A stretch of DNA of 49,445 nucleotides from an uncultured Neisseriaceae bacterium. GTDB lineage: Bacteria; Pseudomonadota; Gammaproteobacteria; Burkholderiales; Neisseriaceae. Each line of letters opens with the position of its first letter. Position 1 is the stretch's first letter. This document shows, one piece after another, positions 40,872-49,445 of this stretch. The DNA lies in contig CAMLPN010000012.1 in the NCBI GenBank assembly GCA_946481965.1, positions 1-49,445 of the forward strand, read 5' to 3'. A program made the position numbers and the translations under genes. The notes beneath the pieces are model-generated. The model was not told the origin of the DNA. It did no database searches and saw only the letters and a program-made list of their open reading frames with translations.

Positions 40872-41480
40872 ATGCTTCAAACTGGACATATATTCATTGT
40901 TACTGCTGCTTCCGGTACTGGCAAAACAACACTGGTATCACGCCTTAGTACCCACGAACAAGATATCCGCGTTTCTATTTCCCATACGACCAGAGCACCA
41001 AGGGAAGGTGAGCAAAATGGCGTGCATTATCATTTTGTCAGCAAAGATGAATTCGAAGACATGATTACAGCAAAAGCGTTTATTGAACATGCTCAGGTAT
41101 ATGGTAATTACTATGGGACCAGTTTGGCTTCTGTAGAATCACTAAAAAAAGCGGGTTTTAACGTTATTTTGGAAATTGATGTTCAAGGCGCAGCCCAAAT
41201 TCGTAAATTATTGCCTGAAGCAACCAGCATATTTATTTTACCGCCTTCTATGGCTGAATTAAATGACCGCTTAATAAACCGCGGTACGGATAGTCAGGAA
41301 GTAATTAATTATCGGCTAGGCAAAGCTAGAGAAGAAATTGAACAATGTTATCTATTTGATTATGTGATTGTTAATCAAGATCTGGATCAAGCAGAACTGG
41401 ATTTACTGGCGATAATTCGTTCAGCTAGTTTGCGGACCAAATCGCAGCATCAGAGCATTGAAAAAATTTTGTCTGAATAA
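40872..41480 (+). CDS. gmk: Guanylate kinase
   Basis: Gmk phosphorylates GMP to GDP with ATP. It has 202 residues. The P-loop AASGTGKTT is at 12-20, the GMP-binding SHTTRAPREGE at about 38-48, and the EIDVQGAAQIR segment near 98. First gene of the gmk-rpoZ-spoT run, which links guanine nucleotide supply, an RNA polymerase subunit and (p)ppGpp metabolism. The gap to rpoZ is 37 nt. Confidence 0.96.
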   Translation: MLQTGHIFIVTAASGTGKTTLVSRLSTHEQDIRVSISHTTRAPREGEQNGVHYHFVSKDEFEDMITAKAFIEHAQVYGNYYGTSLASVESLKKAGFNVILEIDVQGAAQIRKLLPEATSIFILPPSMAELNDRLINRGTDSQEVINYRLGKAREEIEQCYLFDYVIVNQDLDQAELDLLAIIRSASLRTKSQHQSIEKILSE

Positions 41481-41517
41481 TACTCATTTTTGAATTTTAT
41501 TATTACTGGAAACTATT

Positions 41518-41721
41518 ATGGCACGTATTACTGTAGAAGACTGCATCGGGCGCATTTCTAATCACTTTGACTTAACCATGATTGCCGCTCTGCGTGCACG
41601 TCAATTAGCCAACGGCGCTACTGCATTAGTAGAAGAAGATCATGATAAACCTACCGTTATTGCTCTTCGTGAAATTGCTTCCGGTCAGATTGGTGCAGAA
41701 TTATTAAACCAGAAAAAATAA
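41518..41721 (+). CDS. rpoZ: RNA polymerase omega subunit
   Basis: A 67-residue omega subunit that aids folding and assembly of beta-prime and forms part of ppGpp site 1. [20 protein letters not shown] and the conserved RARQLANG, then [13 protein letters not shown], match the family. It lies between gmk and spoT; spoT begins 15 nt after its stop, so the two are very likely co-translated from one mRNA. Confidence 0.96.
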   Translation: MARITVEDCIGRISNHFDLTMIAALRARQLANGATALVEEDHDKPTVIALREIASGQIGAELLNQKK

Positions 41722-41736
41722 AGCAGGCAATCTATC

Positions 41737-44265
41737 ATGTTTGCTCCCAGCCTGTCTTATGATCCCCCTGTAGATCAGTGGCGCAATCATCTTTTTGCCC
41801 AGACTAAATATCTGGGCAAAATTGAACGCTGGGAAATTCTTGAAGAAAGCTGTGCCTACATTTACACCATTGCCCATAATTTGGGCAAAATTGCTTTATT
41901 AGAGCGCAGTTTTGCAATAACAACTGCTTTAGCCAAAGACCAGCAACGTATACAGGCTTTGGCTGCTGTATTGATCAGAACTGCTTTTGAAGATTTACAC
42001 TATCAGGAAAGTAAACCGCTTAAAGTCAATTTAGGACCGGTGGGTTTGCATTTTTTTGAGCAAATAAATACTCATTCTACTCAGGACTTTCAATCTCAGT
42101 TGGATCTTTGTCGCCAACAGATTGAGTCTAGCTATCAGGCAATTATTGCTCAAGCTCAAGAAAAATTATTTCGGACTGCCAAATATCTAAGCAGTGACGA
42201 CTTAGAATTACTGAATAAAGCCTGCCAGTTTGGCACAGAAGCTCATCTAGGACAATTTCGCAACACCGGTCTGCCCTACATAACCCACCCTTTAGCAGTA
42301 GCCACACAACTGGCTGAATGGCATGTAGATATACAAGCTTTATGCGCAGGGGTACTACATGATGTACTCGAAGATACCGGAACCAGCAAAGAACAATTAA
42401 TTGCCAGCTTTGGAGAAACCATTGCCAACATGGTTGACGGTTTATCCAAACTGGAGAAACTGGAATACAATAGCCAACAGGAAGCGCAGGCAGAAAGTTT
42501 TCGTAAACTTATTATGGCTATGACGCAGGATATTCGCGTTATCATCGTTAAACTTTCAGATCGCCTGCACAATATGCGGACGTTAGAGGCCAAAAAACCC
42601 GCTAGCCGACGACGTATTGCTCAGGAAACCATGGAAATCTATGCACAACTGGCTAATCGCATAGGCTTAAATTACGTTTACCACGAATTGCAGGATCTGT
42701 CTTTTAAATATTTGTATCCCCACCGTTACGAAGTACTTGAAAAAGCCATTCAGTCATCCAGACGCAACCGACATGATATTGTTGGCAAAGTTTTACGCGC
42801 ATTCAGTCAACGTTTAGTCAGCGCCAATATTGAAGCCCAAGTTAAAGGACGTGAAAAAAACCTTTACAGCATATACGAGAAGATGCGATCCAAAAATCTT
42901 CATTTTGCTGACGTCATGGATCTTTACACATTTCGAGTCATCGTTAACAATATTCCAGCCTGTTATGCAGCATTAGGAGCATTGCATAGCCTTTATAAAC
43001 CGAAGCCCGGTCGTATAAAAGATTATATTGCCATACCCAAAAATAATGGCTATCAAAGTTTGCATACAATTTTAGTCGGCCCTTACGGATTACCTTTAGA
43101 AGTACAGATACGTACCTACGAAATGGATATTATTGCTGAAAGAGGAATATCCAGTTACTGGGTACATAAAAATGGTGAACAAACCAGCTTTGATCAGGCA
43201 CAAATGCGTACCAATCAGTGGCTTCAAAGCATATTGGATTTACAAGCACACAGCGCAAATGCTATTGAATTCCTTGAGCATGTCAAAACCGATTTATTTC
43301 CAAGCGAAGTTTACGTATTCACACCTAAAGGCAAAATAATTACCTTACCAAAAGGTGCAACTCCAGTAGATTTTGCTTATGCTGTACATACTGATATAGG
43401 AAATCGTACCGTCTCAGCCAGAGTCAATCATAATTTGATGCCACTGCGTACTAAACTTCATACAGGTGATGTTGTCGAGATTATTACTTCTAGTGACGGG
43501 CATCCGACACCAGCTTGGCTGGATTTTACCGTCTCCAGTCATGCACGAAGTGCTATTCGCAGTCAGATAAAAAAAATGAAACGTCATGATGCGATTAAAT
43601 TAGGAGAAAAACTGTTACAAAAAGCCCTGTCTAGTTTATTACCCGCTGATGTATTATTATCCGACAGTTTGAAAGATAAATACTTGGCTGATCTCAATAA
43701 CCAAAATACATCTTTTGAAAATGTCTTATGTGATGTCGGAATGGGAATACTGCAACCAGTATCTGTAGCTATGCATATAGCCGAATTGGCCGGTGAACAT
43801 TTTAACGACACCATTAAACTTAGTCCGATCAACATTAGCGGCAATGAATCTTCCCATGTACATTTAGCTAAGTGCTGCAACCCTATCCCTGGCGATTCAA
43901 TCAAGGCATTAATAATTAAAGATCAGGGTATTATTATTCACCGCGACACCTGCAATAATATATTAAAAACCGATCCGGATACTCAGCTGGACGCCAGCTG
44001 GGATACACTACAGGCAAATAATTATCAAGCCATACTTAGTTTAAATGCTTTAGACAATCATGGTTTACTGGCCTCCATCGCACAAGCCATTTCCACAAAT
44101 GGTGGTGATATCAAAGCGGTTGAAACCACTTCTAAAAAACTGGAAGGCATTGAGGGCTTCATCGAATTTCGTTTTGTTCTACATATAAAAGATTTAGATC
44201 AACTCAATCAGATAATGAGAGATTTACACTCTATTCCCGAAATCAGGCGAATAACGCGAATATAA
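41737..44265 (+). CDS. spoT: Bifunctional (p)ppGpp synthetase/hydrolase with N-terminal extension
   Basis: A RelA/SpoT homologue that makes and degrades (p)ppGpp. The hydrolase HD domain has YITHP (181-185) and His208-Asp209 in LHDVLEDTG. The synthetase domain has RIKD (426-429), the RxKD charge pattern of bifunctional enzymes, and NGYQSLHT. TGS (FTPKGKIITLPKGATPVDFA), a CC motif (AKCCNPIPGD) and an ACT domain follow. At 842 residues it is about 140 longer than E. coli SpoT because of residues 1-140, which precede the usual N-terminus. No in-frame Met lies between residue 1 and the HD domain, and ATG 41737 has GCAGG upstream, so the extension is encoded. The EVQIRT segment is followed by ISSYW instead of the usual AAHW. 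Confidence 0.95.
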   Translation: MFAPSLSYDPPVDQWRNHLFAQTKYLGKIERWEILEESCAYIYTIAHNLGKIALLERSFAITTALAKDQQRIQALAAVLIRTAFEDLHYQESKPLKVNLGPVGLHFFEQINTHSTQDFQSQLDLCRQQIESSYQAIIAQAQEKLFRTAKYLSSDDLELLNKACQFGTEAHLGQFRNTGLPYITHPLAVATQLAEWHVDIQALCAGVLHDVLEDTGTSKEQLIASFGETIANMVDGLSKLEKLEYNSQQEAQAESFRKLIMAMTQDIRVIIVKLSDRLHNMRTLEAKKPASRRRIAQETMEIYAQLANRIGLNYVYHELQDLSFKYLYPHRYEVLEKAIQSSRRNRHDIVGKVLRAFSQRLVSANIEAQVKGREKNLYSIYEKMRSKNLHFADVMDLYTFRVIVNNIPACYAALGALHSLYKPKPGRIKDYIAIPKNNGYQSLHTILVGPYGLPLEVQIRTYEMDIIAERGISSYWVHKNGEQTSFDQAQMRTNQWLQSILDLQAHSANAIEFLEHVKTDLFPSEVYVFTPKGKIITLPKGATPVDFAYAVHTDIGNRTVSARVNHNLMPLRTKLHTGDVVEIITSSDGHPTPAWLDFTVSSHARSAIRSQIKKMKRHDAIKLGEKLLQKALSSLLPADVLLSDSLKDKYLADLNNQNTSFENVLCDVGMGILQPVSVAMHIAELAGEHFNDTIKLSPINISGNESSHVHLAKCCNPIPGDSIKALIIKDQGIIIHRDTCNNILKTDPDTQLDASWDTLQANNYQAILSLNALDNHGLLASIAQAISTNGGDIKAVETTSKKLEGIEGFIEFRFVLHIKDLDQLNQIMRDLHSIPEIRRITRI

Positions 44266-44306
44266 ACAATATGTAGCAAGTTTATTGATATAGTTATTCT
44301 TTTTAG

Positions 44307-44335
44307 TTGACAGAAGATGATATATCAGTCATAAT
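44307..44335 (+). promoter_or_regulatory. Sigma-70 promoter of the rpsU operon
   Basis: A perfect TTGACA -35 (44307-44312), a 17-nt spacer and CATAAT -10 (44330-44335), five of six to consensus, lie about 40 nt beyond the spoT stop. Transcription would start near 44342, giving an rpsU leader of about 180 nt. Confidence 0.75.
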
Positions 44336-44396
44336 TAAAATTCTGTAAATGATAAATTTAATAGTATTAGTCATTAAAATACTATCTTACTGCACC

Positions 44397-44473
44397 TTAG
44401 GAGGTGATGTTGTACCGGATTAGTGGTACCGTAAAACCACATTAGCCATTTAATGGCCATTTTTTAATTTTTT
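44397..44473 (+). promoter_or_regulatory. rpsU leader: strong SD, 12-codon ORF, alternative hairpins and attenuator-like hairpin
   Basis: AGGAGGTGAT (44399-44408) is a ten-base match to the 16S rRNA 3' end. It overlaps ATG 44407, which opens a 12-codon frame MLYRISGTVKPH ending TAG 44443-44445; the next codon, TTG 44410, has better spacing to the SD. Within it, GTACC (412-416)/GGTAC (425-429) and GTGGT (423-427)/ACCAC (436-440), all numbered from 44000, are mutually exclusive 5-bp hairpins. GCCAT/ATGGC (44445-44449, 44453-44457) follows and then T-rich DNA, like a small terminator. The stop codon touches this last hairpin, so a terminating ribosome would block it. Regulation is inferred. Confidence 0.5.
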
Positions 44474-44523
44474 TAGACTAATTTTTTGTTAGTATTGATT
44501 ATTGAATTAATTTTGGAAAAAAC

Positions 44524-44736
44524 ATGCCTTCTATTCGTGTAAAAGAAAATGAACCTTTTGAAGTTGCAATGCGCCGTTTTAAACGTTCTGTTGAAAAAAC
44601 TGGCTTGATGACAGAATTGCGTGCTCGTGAAGCCTACGAAAAACCAACTACTGAACGTAAACGCAAAAAAGCTGCCGCGGTTAAACGTTTACAAAAACGT
44701 CTGCGCAGTCAACAATTACCACCTAAATTTTATTAA
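44524..44736 (+). CDS. rpsU: 30S ribosomal protein bS21
   Basis: A 70-residue, very basic protein of the small subunit that lies beside the anti-Shine-Dalgarno region and is needed for efficient initiation. [20 protein letters not shown] and the [16 protein letters not shown] helix match the family. First gene of the macromolecular-synthesis cluster, with its own promoter and an unusual leader. A terminator between it and yqeY probably sets rpsU expression above dnaG. Confidence 0.97.
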   Translation: MPSIRVKENEPFEVAMRRFKRSVEKTGLMTELRAREAYEKPTTERKRKKAAAVKRLQKRLRSQQLPPKFY

Positions 44737-44782
44737 TTAACTGATCATTGCTCCACTTTCAGTTAATGTAATGGTAACCAAT

Positions 44783-44809
44783 ACCGCAGGCTTCAGGCTT
44801 GCGGTTTTT
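44783..44809 (+). terminator. Terminator between rpsU and yqeY
   Basis: ACCGCAGGC (44783-44791), loop TTCAG, GCTTGCGGT (44797-44805) form a 9-bp stem with one G-T pair, followed by TTTTT. A comparable rpsU-dnaG terminator exists in E. coli, where partial read-through sets relative levels. Confidence 0.88.
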
Positions 44810-44918
44810 ACGTTTGTATTATTGTACTTAGTAATTACAGACAAAAGTGCTCTTTGTATCATTCATTATTAGATCAGAGTTGCAGTTTGTCTCTATATAA
44901 AGTTTACAAGGATTTATT

Positions 44919-45362
44919 ATGAGCTTAAAACAAAAATTACAAGAAGACATGAAAACTGCTTTACGCAATCATGATACTGCTACTTTATCAACCATTCGTA
45001 TGGCCTTAGCTGCAATTAAACAAATAGAAGTTGATGAACGTATTGAAGTGGATGATAGCAGATTGATTGCTGTGATCACTAAAATGGTTAAACAACGCAA
45101 AGAATCTGTACGTATGTTTAATGAAGGTGGTCGACAAGATTTAGCTAAAAAAGAACAAGCTGAAATTGATTTGCTACAGCAGTATTTACCCAAAATGCTT
45201 AGTTCAGAAGAAATTGAAGCAGAAATTCAAGCAGCTATTACCGCTACTGGAGCCTCACAACCTAGTGATATGGGCAAAGTAATGGGCGTTTTAAAAAATA
45301 AATTATCGGGTAAAGCCGATATGAGTGAAGTAAGTAAAAAAATTAAACAATTATTAGTTTAA
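44919..45362 (+). CDS. yqeY: GatB/YqeY domain protein
   Basis: A 147-residue helical protein related to the tRNA-binding C-terminal domain of GatB. MSLKQKLQEDMKTALRNHD, TLSTIRMALAAIKQIEVDER and the ending GKADMSEVSKKIKQLL match the YqeY family. It is often found between rpsU and dnaG in betaproteobacteria and other groups. Its role is not established; a link to tRNA amidation is only suggested by fold. An AAGGA precedes the ATG. dnaG starts 80 nt downstream. Confidence 0.93.
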   Translation: MSLKQKLQEDMKTALRNHDTATLSTIRMALAAIKQIEVDERIEVDDSRLIAVITKMVKQRKESVRMFNEGGRQDLAKKEQAEIDLLQQYLPKMLSSEEIEAEIQAAITATGASQPSDMGKVMGVLKNKLSGKADMSEVSKKIKQLLV

Positions 45363-45442
45363 ATCCTGAGATTTTAATTTACTTTGCTTTAAAATACTCA
45401 GAGCAAATCTTAAATAAATGGGCAGTATCAGGTATAAATTGC

Positions 45443-47230
45443 ATGATTCCAACCGAATTTATCGATGAGTTAATCAATAAAATCGATATAGTCGACATTA
45501 TTGAAGAATATGTACCGCTAAAAAAGAGCGGCGCAAACTATACTGCATGCTGCCCTTTCCATAAAGAAAAATCCCCCTCTTTTTCTGTCAGCCCAAGCAA
45601 ACAGTTTTATCATTGTTTCGGCTGTGGTGCCCATGGTTCGGCCATAGGTTTCATAATGGAATATCAGAGTTTAGGATTTCAGGATGCAGTACAATTCTTA
45701 TCAGATCGCATTGGTTTGATTGTCCCCAAACAAGCAGGCAAAAGCAACAATCAGGAAGCCAGAAAAACAATTAAAAAACATAAACAAACTCTGGAAGAAA
45801 CTGTTAGCGCTGCTGCGGATTTTTATCAACATCAGCTACAACATTCACCTCGTGCACAAAATTACCTACTTCAACGTGGTCTTAGTGATGAAGTAATTTC
45901 CCATTATGGATTAGGTTATGTGCCGGATGAATGGCAACCATTAGCCAAAATATTTCAGCCCTATCCAAGTAATGCTCTTGTTCAAACTGGCATGGTTATC
46001 AATAAAGAAGACCGATATTATGATCGTTTTCGCGATCGGATCATGTTTCCAATTCGCGATGGCAAAGGACAAGTTATCGGGTTTGGCGGTCGAATTTTAG
46101 ATAAAGGTGAGCCTAAATACATGAACTCACCCGAAACCACTCTGTTTGATAAAGGGCAAAATTTATATGGCCTATATGAAGCCAGAGCCGCCATTCGCGA
46201 AGCACAGCGTGTATTAGTTGTTGAGGGTTATATGGATGTTGTTGCACTGGCACAGTTTGGTCTGGGCTATGCAGTAGCTGCACTTGGTACATCCACCACA
46301 ACCGAACATATCCGCTTATTAATGCGTCAAAGTGATCACATATACTTTTGTTTTGACGGCGATGCAGCAGGCAGAAAAGCCGCATGGCGTGCTTTAGAAA
46401 ACGCGTTACCGCAGTTAAAAGATGATAAAAATTTGCAATTTTTATTTTTACCTCCCGAACATGATCCTGACAGCTTTGTTCGTGCGAACGGCATCAAAAC
46501 CTTTGAAGATGCACTATTACATCAAAGCCTGCCTTTATCAGTTTATTTATGGCAAGCTTTAACAGAACACATTGATTTAACCACTCATGAAGGTAAGGCA
46601 GAGTTGATTAAAACAGCTGCACCCTTGTTAAATAAAATTCAGGCTCCTGCCCTTTCCTTCCTATTGCGGCAAGAACTAAGCCAAAAAGTAGGCATAGATG
46701 AGCACAATTTAGCTCATTTACTAGGACAGGAACAACCCAAACAAGCAAAAGTTAAAGGCAAAAACTACCGGCTACCACAAAACACATTTCGGCAACCGCC
46801 GGTTATGTCTTTAGCGCAAAAGCAAATTCGCGCCCTATTGATAAATCCACAATGGGCCGTATATATAGATATACCAGATTATCTAGACCTGCACGGTGAA
46901 TACGCATGCCTTGCCGCGCTGGCAGAACGCATACAAGCCTCGGTTATCCCACTGAATATGGGTACCGTATTGGAACTGATGCGAAATACAGAGTTTGAAC
47001 CAGTTATCCGACAAATTATTCATGATTACCTTGATTCTGCAGACACCATGCAGGCCGGAAATGAAGATGACTGTGAAAGCTTTAAACAGGGTATGCAAAA
47101 ATTACTGGATAACCTTAAGTCACAGCAAATTGATGCGTTGAAGCGCAAACTCCATAATGGACTTTTAAGCGCCGACGAAAAACAATTGTTATTGCTGCTA
47201 TTAAGCCCGTCCAAAACGCCGTCAGTTTAA
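45443..47230 (+). CDS. dnaG: DNA primase
   Basis: DnaG lays RNA primers at the replication fork. It has 595 residues. The CHC2 zinc motif is Cys37, His40, Cys58, Cys61 (CPFHKEKSPSF and YHCFGCG). The catalytic RNAP/TOPRIM core has GFGGRILDKGEPKYMNSPET (near 212) and VVEGYMDVVAL (near 259), followed by FCFDGDAAGRKAAW with metal-binding Asp residues. The C-terminal helicase-binding domain (about 440-595) is divergent as usual. It is the middle gene of the cluster, 65 nt before rpoD. Confidence 0.96.
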   Translation: MIPTEFIDELINKIDIVDIIEEYVPLKKSGANYTACCPFHKEKSPSFSVSPSKQFYHCFGCGAHGSAIGFIMEYQSLGFQDAVQFLSDRIGLIVPKQAGKSNNQEARKTIKKHKQTLEETVSAAADFYQHQLQHSPRAQNYLLQRGLSDEVISHYGLGYVPDEWQPLAKIFQPYPSNALVQTGMVINKEDRYYDRFRDRIMFPIRDGKGQVIGFGGRILDKGEPKYMNSPETTLFDKGQNLYGLYEARAAIREAQRVLVVEGYMDVVALAQFGLGYAVAALGTSTTTEHIRLLMRQSDHIYFCFDGDAAGRKAAWRALENALPQLKDDKNLQFLFLPPEHDPDSFVRANGIKTFEDALLHQSLPLSVYLWQALTEHIDLTTHEGKAELIKTAAPLLNKIQAPALSFLLRQELSQKVGIDEHNLAHLLGQEQPKQAKVKGKNYRLPQNTFRQPPVMSLAQKQIRALLINPQWAVYIDIPDYLDLHGEYACLAALAERIQASVIPLNMGTVLELMRNTEFEPVIRQIIHDYLDSADTMQAGNEDDCESFKQGMQKLLDNLKSQQIDALKRKLHNGLLSADEKQLLLLLLSPSKTPSV

Positions 47231-47295
47231 TACTAAGACGGCTTTCGAAAACGTTTTTCACAGTTAGACTGTGACACCACTAGACCGAGTGTAAT

Positions 47296-49254
47296 ATGGC
47301 AAACCAACCCTTAAAAAAAACAACGATCATCACCAATCCTGATCAGGACGATACTCGTCCTTTAACCGTAGAAGAGCAAAGAGCTCGTCTGCGGCAGCTG
47401 ATCATTCAGGGTAAAGAACGCGGTTACATCACTTACGCTGAAATTAATGATGCACTCCCTGATGAAATGTCTGATGCTGATCAGATTGATAATATCGTCT
47501 CTATGATTTCAGGTCTGGGTATTCAAGTTACCGAAGAAGCCCCGGATGCCGAAAGCTTGTTGATGGGCGATAATACCGCCAATATGACAGATGATGATGC
47601 CGTAGCTGAGGCCGAAGCAGCTTTATCTAATGCTGATAATGAATTTGGTCGCACTACCGACCCTGTTCGTATGTATATGCGTGAAATGGGACAGGTTGAT
47701 CTATTGACTCGTGAAGACGAAATCATCATCGCTAAAAAAATTGAAAATGCCTTACGCAATATGATACAAGCTATTTCTGCTTGTCCCGGTTCAGTTGCAG
47801 AAATTTTGACCTTAATTGATGCTGTGCGTAAAGATGAAATCAAAGTTGATGAAGTCGTAGAAGCTATTGTGGATCCTCATGAAGAGTTACTGGATGAACT
47901 TGGTCTTGGATTGAGTAAAGCTGAAGAAGAGGACAGCGTTGACAGCAGTGATCCAGCTGATGATCTTGACGACGAAGACGAAGACAACGATGAAGAAAAT
48001 GCAGCATTAGAGGCCTCTGCCAATTTAGAAGAGCTTCGTCAAAAAACTTTGGAACACTTTGACCGTATTCAACAACTGTACGATGAGATGGTAATAGCTT
48101 TACAGGCACATGGCAGTAAGGATGCTCAGTATCTTAAACTGCAAAATGAAATTGCAGAGCAATTATTGCAGGTACGTTTTGCCACCCGTCAGATTGAGAG
48201 TCTGTGTGATAGCCTGCGCAGCCGTGTTAACCAGATTCGGGTACTTGAACGGGAAATCCGTGACATTGCCCTTAACCGAGTGCACATGGATCGAGACTAT
48301 TTCATAAACAGTTTTAAGGGACGTACTACAGATCTGGAATGGGTCAACGAAGAATTAGCAGCAAACCGCGTTTGGAACGAAGCTTTGCGCCGTTTTCAGT
48401 ACGCTATCATCGAAAAACAGACTCAACTGGCCGATCTAGAAAAAAACGTACAGATTTCTCTGGATGAGCTAAAGCAAATTAACAAAAACATGGTAAAAAG
48501 TGAGCAGGAAACTGCGGCTGCTAAACAGGAAATGATACAGGCTAACTTACGTTTGGTTATTTCCATTGCCAAGAAATATACCAATCGTGGACTACAATTC
48601 CTAGACCTGATTCAGGAAGGCAATATTGGTTTAATGAAAGCAGTAGATAAGTTTGAATACCGTCGAGGTTACAAATTCTCTACTTATGCAACCTGGTGGA
48701 TTCGTCAGGCCATTACCCGTTCGATTGCCGATCAGGCTCGTACCATACGTATTCCGGTACACATGATTGAAACCATTAATAAAATGAATCGTATATCTCG
48801 TCAATATTTGCAAGAAAATGGTGAAGAGGCCGATTCAGCTAAACTAGCAGAATTAATGGAAATGCCTGAAGACAAAATTCGCAAAATTATGAAAATCGCC
48901 AAAGAACCCATTTCGATGGAAACACCCATTGGTGATGATGATGATTCACATCTGGGCGACTTTATTGAGGACGCAAATAATGTTGCACCAGCAGACGCAG
49001 CTATGTACTCCAGTCTGCGTGAAGTAACTAAAGATGTGCTGGAAAGCCTGACTCCGCGCGAAGCTAAAGTACTGCGTATGCGTTTTGGTATTGATATGAA
49101 CACTGATCACACATTAGAAGAAGTTGGTAAACAATTCGATGTAACTCGTGAACGTATCCGTCAGATTGAAGCCAAAGCGTTACGTAAACTACGCCACCCT
49201 ACTCGTTCAGATCGCCTAAAAAGCTTTCTTGATAGCGATGATAACAAGCAGTAA
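47296..49254 (+). CDS. rpoD: Primary RNA polymerase sigma factor (sigma-70)
   Basis: A 652-residue housekeeping sigma factor. Region 1.1 lies at about 25-85, region 1.2 starts with [11 protein letters not shown] near 121, and an acidic stretch (about 208-236, [20 protein letters not shown]) lies in the non-conserved linker. Region 2 has [20 protein letters not shown] with the -10 recognition helix [13 protein letters not shown]. Regions 3 and 4 follow, with the -35 helix TLEEVGKQF and [20 protein letters not shown]. All functional regions are present. It ends the cluster and is followed by a terminator and a tRNA gene. Confidence 0.97.
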   Translation: MANQPLKKTTIITNPDQDDTRPLTVEEQRARLRQLIIQGKERGYITYAEINDALPDEMSDADQIDNIVSMISGLGIQVTEEAPDAESLLMGDNTANMTDDDAVAEAEAALSNADNEFGRTTDPVRMYMREMGQVDLLTREDEIIIAKKIENALRNMIQAISACPGSVAEILTLIDAVRKDEIKVDEVVEAIVDPHEELLDELGLGLSKAEEEDSVDSSDPADDLDDEDEDNDEENAALEASANLEELRQKTLEHFDRIQQLYDEMVIALQAHGSKDAQYLKLQNEIAEQLLQVRFATRQIESLCDSLRSRVNQIRVLEREIRDIALNRVHMDRDYFINSFKGRTTDLEWVNEELAANRVWNEALRRFQYAIIEKQTQLADLEKNVQISLDELKQINKNMVKSEQETAAAKQEMIQANLRLVISIAKKYTNRGLQFLDLIQEGNIGLMKAVDKFEYRRGYKFSTYATWWIRQAITRSIADQARTIRIPVHMIETINKMNRISRQYLQENGEEADSAKLAELMEMPEDKIRKIMKIAKEPISMETPIGDDDDSHLGDFIEDANNVAPADAAMYSSLREVTKDVLESLTPREAKVLRMRFGIDMNTDHTLEEVGKQFDVTRERIRQIEAKALRKLRHPTRSDRLKSFLDSDDNKQ

Positions 49255-49280
49255 GCAGATTTTTATCTTTTAAAACCATA

Positions 49281-49308
49281 ATCATCCGCCCAAAGCGGAT
49301 GATTTTTT
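49281..49308 (+). terminator. Terminator of rpoD
   Basis: ATCATCCGC (49281-49289), loop CCAAA, GCGGATGAT (49295-49303), followed by TTTTT to 49308. A perfect 9-bp stem. Confidence 0.93.
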
Positions 49309-49318
49309 ATTTATAGCC

Positions 49319-49347
49319 TTGCATTCATAAAAATAGCTGGTTAAAAT
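49319..49347 (+). promoter_or_regulatory. Promoter of the tRNA gene
   Basis: TTGCAT (49319-49324), a 17-nt spacer and TAAAAT (49342-49347) lie 12 nt before the tRNA 5' end, placing the start of transcription near 49354. Confidence 0.6.
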
Positions 49348-49359
49348 AACGCACTTCAC

Positions 49360-49435
<76 letters not shown>

Positions 49436-49445
49436 AATTTAGCGC

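Overview
The window reads as a chromosomal segment of an AT-rich member of the Neisseriaceae. The gene orders mrcA/pilMNOPQ-aroK-aroB, hemC-hemD-hemX-hemY-hemE, gmk-rpoZ-spoT and rpsU-yqeY-dnaG-rpoD are those of beta/gammaproteobacteria. The proteins look most like Neisseria homologues, and the long, very AT-rich spacers suggest a host-restricted relative such as the bee-gut genus Snodgrassella. That placement rests on remembered family features, not on a search. I saw no transposase, prophage, CRISPR array or rRNA operon.

Layout. (1) 1-9550: a truncated gene at the left edge, glnA, an MFS transporter, an Lrp/AsnC regulator, a stretch of decayed coding sequence, then a same-strand run of a CitMHS_2-like antiporter, rsuA and a TRIC-family membrane protein. 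(2) 9551-13715: a Tim44-domain membrane protein, cardiolipin synthase, and a badly decayed pentapeptide-repeat pseudogene. (3) 13716-21120 (minus): a seven-gene run argD, sirtuin, hemC, hemD, hemX, hemY, hemE with short gaps or 4-bp overlaps. (4) 21121-25781: htpX, proA, ppk2. (5) 25782-37581: PBP1a (mrcA) divergent from the type IV pilus alignment and secretin operon pilMNOPQ, then aroK-aroB, trmB and an aspartate/aromatic aminotransferase. (6) 37582-40705 (minus): an HdeD-like protein, a DUF3465 protein and pyrG. (7) 40872-49445: gmk-rpoZ-spoT, then the macromolecular-synthesis cluster rpsU-yqeY-dnaG-rpoD and a CAU-anticodon tRNA, probably tRNA-Ile2.

Most genes are housekeeping genes with intact active sites. 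The points most worth a second look are: (a) the rpsU leader, where a near-consensus promoter is followed by a ten-base anti-Shine-Dalgarno match, a tiny ORF, two mutually exclusive hairpins and a terminator-like hairpin overlapping the tiny ORF's stop codon; (b) a run of ten C residues inside pilP, a candidate phase-variation tract; (c) a SpoT with an N-terminal extension of about 140 residues that faintly resembles the start of RelA; (d) two decayed coding regions; and (e) a duplicated 19-bp unit carrying a -10-like element upstream of htpX.
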